The position numbers were made by a program, and so were the translations under genes. A stretch of DNA of 64,000 bases from Flavobacteriaceae bacterium (GTDB lineage: Bacteria > Bacteroidota > Bacteroidia > Flavobacteriales > Flavobacteriaceae), in assembly GCA_947457615.1 (NCBI GenBank), contig CANGWK010000016.1, forward strand, positions 1 through 64,000, written 5' to 3'. Shown piece after piece: positions 48,101 through 56,241 of the stretch. The first letter of the stretch is position 1. Each line of letters starts with the position of its first letter. The notes beneath the pieces are model-generated. The model saw only the letters and a list, made by a program, of their open reading frames with translations. It searched no databases and was not told where the DNA came from.

Positions 48101-48503
48101 GAGTGTTTGCTTTTTGATCTATGGAAGCAATAAGCAATTCGGAAGTATTAGAGTCTTTAGATAATTGTAAAAAATTGGTAAGCTTGTCGCCTACTTCGCT
48201 AAAATGGTTACCAATGATTTTAGACGCGTCGTCATAATTAATACCCTTTTGAAGTTTTAATAACTTGAATATTGGAAATAAAATAAATCGCAGGACAAGA
48301 AAAAACTCAACAATTACAAAAGTCCAGAACAAAATAGTTCTCGCTGTTGGTTTTAACCAAAGGAAATATTCTATAAAAAGGGTGAAAATAAAATACAACA
48401 AACCTATTCCTATGAATAAAATAGTTCCGCGAAGCAATTCGTTGGTATAATACTTCTTGACAAACTGTTCAAGTTTATGATAAATTAGATTCTGTTGTTC
48501 CAA
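45102..48503 (-). CDS. DUF4175 family large membrane/coiled-coil protein
   Basis: The 1,133-residue protein has two or three N-terminal membrane helices (about 23-50, 57-80 and 150-170), a large beta-rich extracytoplasmic part, and then long Lys/Glu/Leu coiled coils (about 500-730). A low-complexity GKPGNKPGEKPGDKPGEK tract lies at about 925-985. It matches Bacteroidetes DUF4175; function unknown, envelope location likely. The start is TTG 48503, since upstream in-frame codons offer no ATG or GTG. The next gene ybeY begins immediately after the stop. Confidence 0.85.
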   Translation of the reverse strand: MEQQNLIYHKLEQFVKKYYTNELLRGTILFIGIGLLYFIFTLFIEYFLWLKPTARTILFWTFVIVEFFLVLRFILFPIFKLLKLQKGINYDDASKIIGNHFSEVGDKLTNFLQLSKDSNTSELLIASIDQKANTLQPIPFGNAVSFGTNKKFLPLAIIPILFFVFFYLSGNSNLILQSFNRVVNYKEQFLPPAPFEFQVLNKILQTEQNKDFLLKVKTVGKVVPENAMIFIGDESYFMETTKSGEFQFVIPKPKENIEFHLEANSIASKDYELNVVTVPSIANFEMVLNFPGYLNKKAEVIKGTGNAVLPEGTRVTWRMNTLATQKVEWLDATAKYPFVKQDNQFLLSKNINQNTDYQIITSNTKIQNYEKLNYQISVVKDQFPTIAVGNAPDSLKIETNYLLGQVSDDYGLSKLQVVYYPKDKIAMAKRATIAVKRDVYDQFVFAFPSNLPVEEGVSYEYFFEIFDNDALHNFKSTKSSTFSNRIATESEKEDQVLQQQNDNINSLEKSLKTQEKQLNEMEKLQKMGKEKDNLEFKEQQKVNDFLNKQKQQDELMKNFAEKMKENLDKVKTDKKDEVKELLKDRLDKVDKEIDKNKKLLDELQKLNEKLQKEELFDKMDKLKQQSKNQTKSLQQLVELTKKYYVEKKAEQIADKLDKLSEKQDKLSENEKENTTEKQEEINKEFDKIQEELKELDKDNKELKTPVELPDTTPKEKSIDEDLKKASDELKKDSKAGAKPKQKSASKKMKQMSQEMQSEMEMGEQEQMEEDVAMLRQILDNLLAYSFSQESVMGQFKGLKRGSPYFNKNLKIQQDLKQEFKHVDDSLFALSLRNPKMSEGVTTEIGNVQYNVDKAIQSLADADVSKGVSYQQFATSASNKLADMLASILFNMQMSMKMSGSGKGKGMPSPGKGSGGDSQLPDIIKKQGELSEKMKDGMKPGNKPGNKPGEKPGDKPGEKPGEGKDGKDGKDGKGKQGKDGKSGSGSSGQGNSDGENGQDGEGDARAIMEIYKEQQQLREALQNELNKQGIGGQGQNALEQMKQIEKQLLNKGFNNDVLQKILNVKYEMLKLEKALQLQGEEKKRQSETSKKEFTNSSNALPARLQEYLNSVEILNRQTLPLRSNFNQKVLEYFK

Positions 48504-48622
48504 AATTAATGCTACTTTATTTATAACCGATAAAAGTAATAATTTCTAATTAGAATAAAAGTTAATTCTTTATTAAAGAAGAAATTTAGAATATTTGAAA
48601 GATTAAACATCTAACTTCTGAT

Positions 48623-48630
48623 TATCTTTG
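48623..48630 (+). promoter_or_regulatory. -7 box upstream of gltX
   Basis: TATCTTTG matches TAnnTTTG, 17 nt before the ATG. A TTTG lies 25 nt upstream of it, slightly beyond the usual spacing. Confidence 0.5.
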
Positions 48631-48647
48631 CGTCAAATTTTACTAAA

Positions 48648-50150
48648 ATGTCAAAACAAGTTCGTGTGCGTTTTGCACCAAGTCCAACTGGACCTTTGCA
48701 TATTGGCGGTGTTAGAACTGCTCTATTTAATTATTTATTTGCAAAAAAAAATAATGGCGTTTTCTACCTAAGAATTGAAGATACCGATCAAAATCGTTTT
48801 GTTCCTGGTGCTGAAACCTATATTATGGAAGCCCTTGAGTGGTTAGGAATAGCGCCAAGTGAGACCGTTGGGAAAAGCGAAAAATTTGGTCCTTACAGAC
48901 AATCGGAACGTAAAGAAATCTACAAACAATATGCTGACCAATTAATTAATTCAGGTTGGGCTTATTATGCTTTTGATACTGCCCAAGACTTGGATGCACA
49001 AAGGAAACAGCACGAAGCCGAAGGAAAAACTTTTATTTACAACTGGCATAATAGAGAGAGATTGGATACTTCATTAGTAATTTCTAAAGAAGAAACAAAT
49101 AAAAGAATTACTGCTGGCGTAGATTATGTTATCCGATTTAAGACTCCGACTAATGAAACTTTGAATTTGAAGGACATAATTCGTGGAGACATAAATTTTG
49201 AAACAAATTTATTAGACGATAAGGTATTGTTCAAGTCAGACGGAATGCCAACCTATCATTTGGCCAATATTGTAGACGATCATTTAATGGAAACATCCCA
49301 CGTAATTCGAGGAGAAGAATGGTTGCCATCCATGCCGTTGCACAGTTTACTGTACAAAGCATTTGGGTGGGAAGCACCAGAATTTGCTCATTTGCCCTTG
49401 ATTTTAAAACCAATAGGAAACGGGAAATTATCCAAACGCGATGGTGATAAAATGGGGTTTCCAGTATTTCCATTAGAATGGGAAACGGAAGATGGAATTT
49501 CATCTGGCTATAGGGAAAAAGGATTCTTCCCTGAGGCAGTAGTAAATTTCTTAGCATTATTAGGTTGGAATGACGGAACCGAACAAGAGATATTTACTTT
49601 GGAAGAATTGTGTGAAAAATTCGATTTGAATAGAGTTCACAAAGCAGGGGCAAAATTTGACCCAGAAAAAAACAAATGGTTCAATCACCATTATTTACAA
49701 GAACAAACTAATGAAAGTTTGGCAAAATCGTACCTTCCTATTTTAGCTGAAAAGGGTGTCTCAACCTCTCTTGATGTACTTAAAATAGTTTCCTTAATAA
49801 AAGAACGCGCCAATTTTGTTTCCGAATTTTGGGAATTATCTGATTATTTCTTCATTGCTCCAACATTATATGATGAAAAAGCATCTAAAAACTGGAAAGT
49901 TGAAACTCCAGATTTAATGCGGCAGTTAATTTCGGTAATAAAAAGTATAGAAGATTTCAATTCAGTTTCTATTGAAACTATTGTTAAAGATTGGATGTCC
50001 AAAAACGAAATTGGAATGGGAAAAGTAATGCAGCCATTTAGATTAAGTTTAGTTGGAGCCCTGAAAGGACCTCACCTATTTGATATTATAGAAGTCATTG
50101 GGAAAGAAGAAACCATTTTACGATTGGAAAAAGCGATTGCTAGTTTGTAA
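48648..50150 (+). CDS. gltX: Glutamate--tRNA ligase
   Basis: A class I aminoacyl-tRNA synthetase. The HIGH motif appears as SPTGPLHIGG (residues 12-21) and the KMSKS motif as GKLSKRDGD. At 500 residues it is normal for a bacterial GluRS. The gene starts 17 nt after a -7 box and is followed by an SPFH gene after 81 nt. Confidence 0.97.
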   Translation: MSKQVRVRFAPSPTGPLHIGGVRTALFNYLFAKKNNGVFYLRIEDTDQNRFVPGAETYIMEALEWLGIAPSETVGKSEKFGPYRQSERKEIYKQYADQLINSGWAYYAFDTAQDLDAQRKQHEAEGKTFIYNWHNRERLDTSLVISKEETNKRITAGVDYVIRFKTPTNETLNLKDIIRGDINFETNLLDDKVLFKSDGMPTYHLANIVDDHLMETSHVIRGEEWLPSMPLHSLLYKAFGWEAPEFAHLPLILKPIGNGKLSKRDGDKMGFPVFPLEWETEDGISSGYREKGFFPEAVVNFLALLGWNDGTEQEIFTLEELCEKFDLNRVHKAGAKFDPEKNKWFNHHYLQEQTNESLAKSYLPILAEKGVSTSLDVLKIVSLIKERANFVSEFWELSDYFFIAPTLYDEKASKNWKVETPDLMRQLISVIKSIEDFNSVSIETIVKDWMSKNEIGMGKVMQPFRLSLVGALKGPHLFDIIEVIGKEETILRLEKAIASL

Positions 50151-50231
50151 TAAAAGAAGTCAATATAAATTGACATTGTAACTTTTATTGATAACTAACG
50201 TATAATCAATACTTATCCTTAATCAAATAAC

Positions 50232-51206
50232 ATGGAATCATTAATTATTTTTTTATTAATCTTCGGATTGATTATTTTGTTTAGTTCTTTTTTTACTGTA
50301 AAACAGCAAAGCGCTGTTGTTATTGAACGTTTTGGAAAATTCATAAACATAAGAAACTCAGGATTGCAATTAAAACTTCCTTTAATTGACAGAATTGCAG
50401 GTCGTGTAAACTTGCGAATCCAACAATTGGACGTTATGATTGAAACCAAAACTAAAGACAATGTTTTTATCAAAATGAAAGTTTCGGTTCAATTCAAAGT
50501 AATTCAAGAAAATGTTTACGAAGCTTTTTACAAATTGGAATATCCCCACGATCAAATTACCGCTTATGTATTTGACGTAGTTCGTGCTGAGGTTCCAAAG
50601 TTGATTTTGGATGATGTTTTCGAAAGAAAAGACGATATTGCTATTGGTGTAAAACGCGAGTTAAATGAAGCAATGATGACCTATGGCTACGATATAATTA
50701 ATACTTTGGTTACTGATATAGATCCAGATATTCAAGTAAAAAATGCTATGAATAGAATTAATGCTGCCGATAGAGAAAAAACAGCCGCCATGTTTGAAAG
50801 TGAGGCACAACGTATAAGAATAGTTGCAAAAGCAAAAGCCGAAGCCGAAAGTAAAAAACTACAGGGCCAAGGTATTGCTGACCAACGTAGAGAAATTGCT
50901 CGTGGCTTAGTAGAAAGTGTAGAAGTATTAAATGAAGTAGGTATTAATTCGCAGGAAGCTTCGGCGTTAATTGTAATAACACAACATTATGATACGCTTC
51001 AAGCTATTGGCGCAGATACGAATTCTAATTTAATTTTACTGCCAAATTCACCACAAGTGGCAAGTGAAATGTTGAACAGTATGGTGACTAGTTTTACGGC
51101 TTCTAACATTATTGGTGAGCAGATGAAAAAACAAACTAAGAGAGTAAAAAAATCTGATAATACCTCAATTGATTTCAATCCGTCGGACACTTCTAGTCCT
51201 GAATAA
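50232..51206 (+). CDS. SPFH domain (stomatin/prohibitin-like) membrane protein
   Basis: The 324-residue protein has one N-terminal membrane helix (about 2-22), an SPFH domain starting KQQSAVVIERFGKFINIRN, then a long helical coiled-coil rich in Ala, Glu and Arg. It resembles QmcA/stomatin-like proteins, which form membrane microdomains and influence membrane proteases. A strong hairpin terminator follows. Confidence 0.9.
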   Translation: MESLIIFLLIFGLIILFSSFFTVKQQSAVVIERFGKFINIRNSGLQLKLPLIDRIAGRVNLRIQQLDVMIETKTKDNVFIKMKVSVQFKVIQENVYEAFYKLEYPHDQITAYVFDVVRAEVPKLILDDVFERKDDIAIGVKRELNEAMMTYGYDIINTLVTDIDPDIQVKNAMNRINAADREKTAAMFESEAQRIRIVAKAKAEAESKKLQGQGIADQRREIARGLVESVEVLNEVGINSQEASALIVITQHYDTLQAIGADTNSNLILLPNSPQVASEMLNSMVTSFTASNIIGEQMKKQTKRVKKSDNTSIDFNPSDTSSPE

Positions 51207-51225
51207 TATAAATAATATTAAAACT

Positions 51226-51255
51226 AAAAAGAGAGACTTAATCGTCTCTCTTTTT
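51226..51255. terminator. Bidirectional terminator after the SPFH gene
   Basis: AAAAAGAGAGAC and GTCTCTCTTTTT pair over TTAATC, with a T run on the plus strand. The stem covers the stop codon of the convergent 84-residue gene, so the 3' end of that gene encodes part of it. Confidence 0.88.
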
Positions 51256-51492
51256 ATTTATATACCAATTTATTAGATATGGAATTAGAATCTTTAAAAC
51301 AGTTCCGTAAGTGCCAGAAAAAACTTTATCGTATAAGTTTCCTAAAAAAGAAACCGATTTAGATGGAAGAATACTTTCTTTAGTTTTATCAATACTCAAA
51401 AAAGTTTTTTGATAATAAATTTCCCTTTCTAATTTTAGAATTTCTAAATCTTCTTCAATTTGTTTATAGGATGAATATTTTTGGATAGCCAT
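51238..51492 (-). CDS. Small protein, DUF6327-like
   Basis: The 84-residue protein has a conserved-looking start (AIQKYSSYKQIEEDLEILKLEREI) and a C-terminal hydrophobic stretch (VLKILIPYLINWYI), so it may associate with the membrane. The assignment to DUF6327 is tentative. It is the third gene of a trio with the YtxH and holin-like genes. Confidence 0.65.
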   Translation of the reverse strand: MAIQKYSSYKQIEEDLEILKLEREIYYQKTFLSIDKTKESILPSKSVSFLGNLYDKVFSGTYGTVLKILIPYLINWYINKKRDD

Positions 51493-51494
51493 AA

Positions 51495-51845
51495 TTAGTC
51501 ATTAAAAAAGATTTCCGAAAATTTCTCAAGAATTGGTCCTTCTACGATTTTATCTTTTACTAAAAATATTAATAATGCCAATAAAGAATAAATTCCGGCA
51601 ACCGCTAAAAAACCTAACGAATAATTATCCAAAAGTTTTCCTAAAAACAAAGCGACTGCAATAGAAACAAAAAGTAAAACCACCAACAAACAAATTGAAA
51701 CTAACAATAGTTTGAGAATTAAGGTAGTAGATTTCATAAATACTTTAAAACCCCAAAGTTTATAATAAGCAATGCTACTTTCTAAATAGGCTTTGGAATT
51801 TTCTTGAATAGCTTGGGTATTTTCTTTTAGTTCTTCAAATGCCAT
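51495..51845 (-). CDS. Phage holin family-like membrane protein
   Basis: The 116-residue protein has two strong membrane helices (about 39-68 and 75-98) and charged ends, fitting the phage-holin/competence-like family seen next to YtxH in Bacteroidetes. A stress or envelope role is usual. Its start touches the end of the YtxH gene. Confidence 0.75.
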   Translation of the reverse strand: MAFEELKENTQAIQENSKAYLESSIAYYKLWGFKVFMKSTTLILKLLLVSICLLVVLLFVSIAVALFLGKLLDNYSLGFLAVAGIYSLLALLIFLVKDKIVEGPILEKFSEIFFND

Positions 51846-52174
51846 TATTTCTGTAGTTTGGCGTTTTGTGTTTTTAACTCTGCTAATTTTTCTTCTAAAA
51901 ATGAAATCGCTTCCTCAGCTTTATAACTTGTGTTAGAAAGTAAATTTTCAACCGTTTCTTTCAAGTCGTCTTTAGTTTTAGAATATTTCTCTTTAGTTTC
52001 ATCTTCAAGAGACTCCCATTTATTTTTAGCTTCTTCTTTAAGGTTGTCTAAATTTCCTTTAATTTTTTCTCTTGTTTTAGACCCTTTGTCAGGAGCAAAT
52101 AAAATTCCTAACCCAACTCCAATTGCTGCTCCTGCCAAAAGGGCAATTAAACTACTACTTGTTTTACTTGACAT
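51845..52174 (-). CDS. YtxH domain-containing protein
   Basis: The 109-residue protein has an N-terminal Gly-rich membrane helix (IALLAGAAIGVGLGILFAP) and a long Lys/Glu-rich helix, the YtxH pattern associated with general stress proteins. It starts an operon with the holin-like and DUF6327-like genes, with overlapping stop and start. Confidence 0.9.
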   Translation of the reverse strand: MSSKTSSSLIALLAGAAIGVGLGILFAPDKGSKTREKIKGNLDNLKEEAKNKWESLEDETKEKYSKTKDDLKETVENLLSNTSYKAEEAISFLEEKLAELKTQNAKLQK

Positions 52175-52399
52175 AATTTTTTATTTAATAATACTAAAGT
52201 TACAAAAAAAATAACGTCACAATGTTAATATGTCGTTAAAGGAGTAAAACTCATTTTAAAGCCAATTAATAAGCCAAAATCTAAAACATCAATTAGAGCT
52301 GTTAGATTAATAAAAGTCGATTATAATCAATCTACGAAGGCTTTTTTTAATTGAAAATTTCTATCTAAAACAAATAACAATAGGTTTTATTAATAATAA

Positions 52400-52427
52400 G
52401 AAAAACCCACCGTCAAGTGAGTTTTTC
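52400..52427 (-). terminator. Terminator downstream of glnS
   Basis: GAAAAACCCAC pairs with GTGAGTTTTTC with one mismatch over a 6-nt loop. Read on the minus strand it is followed by TTATTATTAA. The rest of the 52175-52453 spacer shows no gene. Confidence 0.75.
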
Positions 52428-52453
52428 ATGTGTAAAATCTATTTTAATAAAAT

Positions 52454-54550
52454 TTAGATTGTTTTCAATAATTCTAAAACTATTTCATTTTTTTCAGAAT
52501 TTTTTAATTCGGATAGTTGAACTTGAAAATTATGTAAATTCTCAGAATCTTCTTTTAAATTTCCTACAACTAAAATTCTAACAGGGACCAATTGACTTTT
52601 TAAAGACATCGAAAATAATTTTGTTACAAGTTCTAATTCTATATCTTTAGAAGTTACTTTGTCAGAATATTTCAAAATTAAATTGGCAAACAATAAAGCA
52701 TTATTATCATTCTTTATATTCTTGACAATTGTGTTGATAATTAAACTATAATTATCGATGCTTTTAATATTATCTATTATTGATTTTAGGATAATATCGG
52801 TAGTAATTTCATCTTTTTCTTTTACATATTTATTGATTTCCTTTAAGGTATTCATCAATAAATTTTCTTCTTTTTTACCTTTTTCTTCCCAGGCATCTTT
52901 TAGTCCAACGGTTTTATTAAAAACTAATTTTGAGGCTGTTGAATCTTTATCTACATTAAAATAACCCAATCGTTGGAATTGGAATTTATCGTTAGCTTTA
53001 ACTTCCGAAAGACTTGGTTCAACAAATCCTTTTACCACTTCTAATGATGTTTCATTCATAAAATCTAAGAAGTTTTTCTCCTTGTGTGAGTCAGGCGCTT
53101 CATCAATAAACAATCTATCGTAAAGTCGAACTTCAGCCTCAATTGCATGCGAAATAGAAACCCAATGTAGGGTTCCTGCCACTTTTCTTTTACTAGCTTC
53201 ACTTCCGCTTCCAGAGCGAGAATCTTCATCATAAGTTACTTGAATTTCAGTAATAACGCCACCGGAATCTTTAGTAACAGATTCTCCCTTAATGATATAA
53301 CCATTTTTAAGACGTACTTCGTTTCCGATACTTAATCTAAAAAATTTAGCCGGAGCAACTTCTAGAAAGTCTTCTCTTTCAATATATAATTCACGAGAAA
53401 ACGGTACTTTTCTATAACCTGCAGTTTCATCTTCTTGGTTATTTTCTGCTTCCAACCACTCTTCTTTCCCTGTAGGATAATTAGTAATTACCAACCTCAC
53501 AGGATCTAAAACAGCCATAACTCGTGGAGCAGTTTTGTTCAAATCTTCGCGTAAGCAAAATTCCAAAAGCGAAACATCAATTACGTTTTCGCGTTTAGCA
53601 ACACCTATTGTTTCACAGAAATTACGAATCGATTTTGCCGTATAACCACGACGACGCAAACCAGATATAGTAGGCATTCTAGGGTCATCCCAACCGTTTA
53701 CAATATTTTCTTTAACCAATTGTAATAATTTTCGTTTGCTCATTACGGTGTAATTCAAGTTCAATCGAGCAAATTCATATTGGTTTGGACGCACTTTCGA
53801 TGCATCGTATATTTGATCTAAAAACCAATTGTATAATTCGCGGTGCATTACAAATTCTAGGGTGCAAATAGAATGTGAAATTTGTTCGATATAATCACTT
53901 TCACCATGAGCATAATCATACATTGGATATATTTTCCAATCGTTACCTGTGCGATGGTGGTGACGGTGTAAGACTCTGTACATCAAGGGATCGCGCAGCA
54001 ACATATTCTTAGAAGTCATGTCAATTTTAGCTCTCAAAACGTGACTTCCTTCTGGAAAATCTCCATTTTTCATAGCTTCAAATAAAGTTAAATTTTCTTC
54101 TATAGAACGATTTCTATACGGTCCATCCACTCCCGGTTGGGTTGGTGTTCCTTTTTGTGTTGCCATATCTTCAGACGATTGACTATCAATATAAGCTTTA
54201 CCTTTTTTAATCATCAATACAGCCCAATCGTACAATTGTTGGAAATAATCTGAAGCATAACGCTCTTCTGCCCAATTGAAACCTAACCAAAGTAAATCTT
54301 CTTTTATAGCATCAACATATTCCTGCTCTTCTTTAGCGGGATTGGTATCATCAAAACGCAAATTTACTGGTGCGTTATATCGTAATCCAAGTCCGAAATT
54401 TAAACATATAGATTTGGCATGACCAATATGTAAATAACCATTTGGTTCAGGCGGAAATCGGAAACGTAGTTTATCTTTTGGAAAACCGCTTTCTAAACTG
54501 TCTTCTATGATTTGTTCTATAAAATGAAGTGATTTCTCTTCGGTTGACAT
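52454..54550 (-). CDS. glnS: Glutamine--tRNA ligase with long C-terminal extension
   Basis: A class I synthetase with HIGH motif NGYLHIGHAKS (about residue 37) and KMSKS motif VMSKRKLLQL. The catalytic and anticodon-binding parts end near residue 560 (FQRLGYFNVDKDSTASK). A further 140-residue helical region follows, ending LELLKTI; this extension is absent from the roughly 550-residue E. coli enzyme and may be a YqeY-like or HEAT-like module. A -7 box and a terminator bracket the gene. Confidence 0.94.
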   Translation of the reverse strand: MSTEEKSLHFIEQIIEDSLESGFPKDKLRFRFPPEPNGYLHIGHAKSICLNFGLGLRYNAPVNLRFDDTNPAKEEQEYVDAIKEDLLWLGFNWAEERYASDYFQQLYDWAVLMIKKGKAYIDSQSSEDMATQKGTPTQPGVDGPYRNRSIEENLTLFEAMKNGDFPEGSHVLRAKIDMTSKNMLLRDPLMYRVLHRHHHRTGNDWKIYPMYDYAHGESDYIEQISHSICTLEFVMHRELYNWFLDQIYDASKVRPNQYEFARLNLNYTVMSKRKLLQLVKENIVNGWDDPRMPTISGLRRRGYTAKSIRNFCETIGVAKRENVIDVSLLEFCLREDLNKTAPRVMAVLDPVRLVITNYPTGKEEWLEAENNQEDETAGYRKVPFSRELYIEREDFLEVAPAKFFRLSIGNEVRLKNGYIIKGESVTKDSGGVITEIQVTYDEDSRSGSGSEASKRKVAGTLHWVSISHAIEAEVRLYDRLFIDEAPDSHKEKNFLDFMNETSLEVVKGFVEPSLSEVKANDKFQFQRLGYFNVDKDSTASKLVFNKTVGLKDAWEEKGKKEENLLMNTLKEINKYVKEKDEITTDIILKSIIDNIKSIDNYSLIINTIVKNIKNDNNALLFANLILKYSDKVTSKDIELELVTKLFSMSLKSQLVPVRILVVGNLKEDSENLHNFQVQLSELKNSEKNEIVLELLKTI

Positions 54551-54569
54551 ATTTATTTTGTAATTTTAG

Positions 54570-54577
54570 CAAAGATA
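54570..54577 (-). promoter_or_regulatory. -7 box upstream of glnS
   Basis: TATCTTTG on the minus strand matches TAnnTTTG, 19 nt before the ATG. Confidence 0.45.
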
Positions 54578-54675
54578 AAAATTTAGTCGATAGATAATAG
54601 ACGAATAAAAAATAGATGTTATTTTATTTACTTTTTATACTTAATATTAATTATTAATAATGAACAACTAAAAAT

Positions 54676-55035
54676 ATGGGAATAATTAAATTACAAAATA
54701 TAAGAACTTTTTCCTTTCATGGATGTATGGAAGAAGAGGGAAAAATTGGCTCCGATTACCGAGTGGATCTTGAAATTAAAACCGATTTACGTAAATCTGC
54801 ACAATCGGATAATATAAAAGATACTGTAGATTATGTATTATTAAACCAAATCGTGGTAGAAGAAATGGAGATTCGATCTTTATTGTTAGAACATGTAGCT
54901 AACAGAATTATTGTGAGAATCTTTAAAGAAATCCCTTCTATTTCTCGAATTATATTATCTGTTTCTAAGCTAAATCCGCCTATTGGTGGCGATGTTGAAG
55001 CGGTGACTATTGAAATGGAAGAATATAGAACTTAA
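54676..55035 (+). CDS. folB: Dihydroneopterin aldolase
   Basis: Folate biosynthesis enzyme that converts dihydroneopterin to 6-hydroxymethyl-dihydropterin. At 119 residues it is normal. It has FHGCMEEEGKIGSDYRVDL, the active-site Glu (ENGxxG-like EEEGKIG) and the closing SKLNPPIGGDVEAVTIEM. It appears to be a single gene. Confidence 0.93.
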   Translation: MGIIKLQNIRTFSFHGCMEEEGKIGSDYRVDLEIKTDLRKSAQSDNIKDTVDYVLLNQIVVEEMEIRSLLLEHVANRIIVRIFKEIPSISRIILSVSKLNPPIGGDVEAVTIEMEEYRT

Positions 55036-55065
55036 AAAACAATTAAGAATTAAGATATATAAAAA

Positions 55066-55095
55066 TTGTTAATTATCAATAGTTTTATATATTTG
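55066..55095 (+). promoter_or_regulatory. Promoter of tRNA-Cys
   Basis: TTG (55066-55068), 19-nt spacer, then TATATTTG (55088-55095): a textbook Bacteroidetes -33/-7 pair 17 nt before the tRNA. Confidence 0.7.
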
Positions 55096-55112
55096 CAATC
55101 CAATAAATAATT

Positions 55113-55183
55113 GGCGTCGTGGCCGAGCGGCTAGGCTGGGCTCTGCAAAAGCTCCTACTCCGGTTCGAATCCGGACGATGCCT
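55113..55183 (+). tRNA. tRNA-Cys (anticodon GCA)
   Basis: The cloverleaf can be drawn: acceptor GGCGTCG with CGATGCC (one G-U), anticodon stem GGGCT/AGCTC around loop CTGCAAA with anticodon GCA, and T arm TCCGG-TTCGAAT-CCGGA. The discriminator is T and CCA is not encoded. A strong terminator with a GAAA loop follows at once. Confidence 0.95.
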
Positions 55184-55437
55184 CTGAAACCTTCAAGGAA
55201 ACTTGAGGGTTTTTTTGTGGAGAATTTTTAGAAAAAATTAATTAAAGTTATGCTCGAATCCGGACAATAACACTGAAACCTTCAAGGAAACTAGAGGTTT
55301 TTATATATTAAATTTTTAGAAAAAATTAATTAAAGTTATGCTCGAATCCGGACGATAACACTAAAACCTTCAGGGAAACTTGTGGTTTTTTTGTGTTAAA
55401 TTTTTAGAAAAAATAAATTAAAGTTATGCTCGAATCC
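55164..55437 (+). repeat. Tandem ~88-bp repeat of the tRNA-Cys 3' end plus terminator (three units and a partial fourth)
   Basis: Units begin at 55164 (inside the tRNA), 55253, 55341 and 55429 (partial), with spacings of 89, 88 and 88 bp. Each has CTCGAATCCGGACGAT-type tRNA 3' sequence, then an AAACCTTCAAGGAAACTTG hairpin and T tract, then a TTTTTAGAAAAAATTAATTA spacer. Confidence 0.85.
55187..55217 (+). terminator. tRNA-Cys terminator, first of three tandem copies
   Basis: AAACCTTCAAG pairs with CTTGAGGGTTT around a GAAA tetraloop, then T7. Diverged copies occur at about 55275-55305 and 55363-55393 in the repeat array. Confidence 0.85.
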
Positions 55438-55495
55438 TGACGATATGAATAAAAAGAATTATAGCTCTTATTTTTTTATGTTTTTAGCAATAATA

Positions 55496-56179
55496 TTATC
55501 TATTGTTTTCTATATCCCCAGCAACTTTAGTAACTATCTGTTTGTCTTTAGGTAACAATCCTTGGGATAATATAAAAACTCCGGAAATTATTAAAATGAT
55601 ACTTATAAATTTCTTGATAAGTAGAATGTTTTTAGCATTTAATTTATTTCGTAATTGTTTAGCGGCAAGTATTTTAATAATATCAGTAACAAAGTAAGTT
55701 ACCACCATGGTTGCTAAAAAAGTAAACATTCTTGTTGGTTCTAATTTTAATCTGGGACCAATTGTAATTAGAATTAATAACCAATAGCCTAGAACACCAA
55801 CATTAATAAAATTTAGGAAAAAACCTTTAATAAATAAAGAAAGATAGTTGTTTTTAGCTAATTCCGAGGTATCTTCTTCGTCTGGATTTTTTTCCGATTT
55901 TTTGTTCTTTATAAGTGAAATTATACCATAAGTTAACATCACTAATCCACCAAAAATAAATAATGCGGGGTCATCATTAATACTTTGAATTAATCGATAA
56001 CTACTAAAATAAGCAATCAATATAAAGATAATATCTGCAAGAACTACACCTAAATCAAATAAAATTGCCGCTTTAATACCTTTAATCACACTTGTTTCCA
56101 GTAATACAAAGAAAACTGGGCCAATCATAAAACTTAAAATAAAACCAGGGATAATAGCAGCAGCAATGTCTTGTAACAT
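55496..56179 (-). CDS. LysE family transporter
   Basis: The 227-residue integral membrane protein has about six helices. The N-terminal IIPGFILSFMIGPVFFVLLE resembles LysE/RhtB exporters; the middle loop is charged (KNKKSEKNPDEEDTSE). Members export amino acids or related metabolites; the substrate is unknown here. It lies downstream of the tRNA-Cys repeat array in convergent orientation. Confidence 0.88.
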   Translation of the reverse strand: MLQDIAAAIIPGFILSFMIGPVFFVLLETSVIKGIKAAILFDLGVVLADIIFILIAYFSSYRLIQSINDDPALFIFGGLVMLTYGIISLIKNKKSEKNPDEEDTSELAKNNYLSLFIKGFFLNFINVGVLGYWLLILITIGPRLKLEPTRMFTFLATMVVTYFVTDIIKILAAKQLRNKLNAKNILLIKKFISIILIISGVFILSQGLLPKDKQIVTKVAGDIENNR

Positions 56180-56241
56180 ATTTATTTTTAAATAAATTAG
56201 TATGCAAATTAGTATTTATTAATTAGAAAATAAAATAAAAT

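Noticed and set aside
48501..48508. -7-like TAATTTTG read on the minus strand before the DUF4175 gene
   Set aside because: It covers the TTG start codon itself, so it cannot promote that gene.
52318..52331. Short palindrome GATTATAATC in the spacer downstream of the YtxH trio
   Set aside because: Only 10 bp, AT-rich and without any positional logic; expected by chance.
55164..55437. Direct repeats considered as a CRISPR array
   Set aside because: The whole 88-bp unit is repeated, there are no unique spacers, and it derives from the tRNA-Cys 3' end and terminator.
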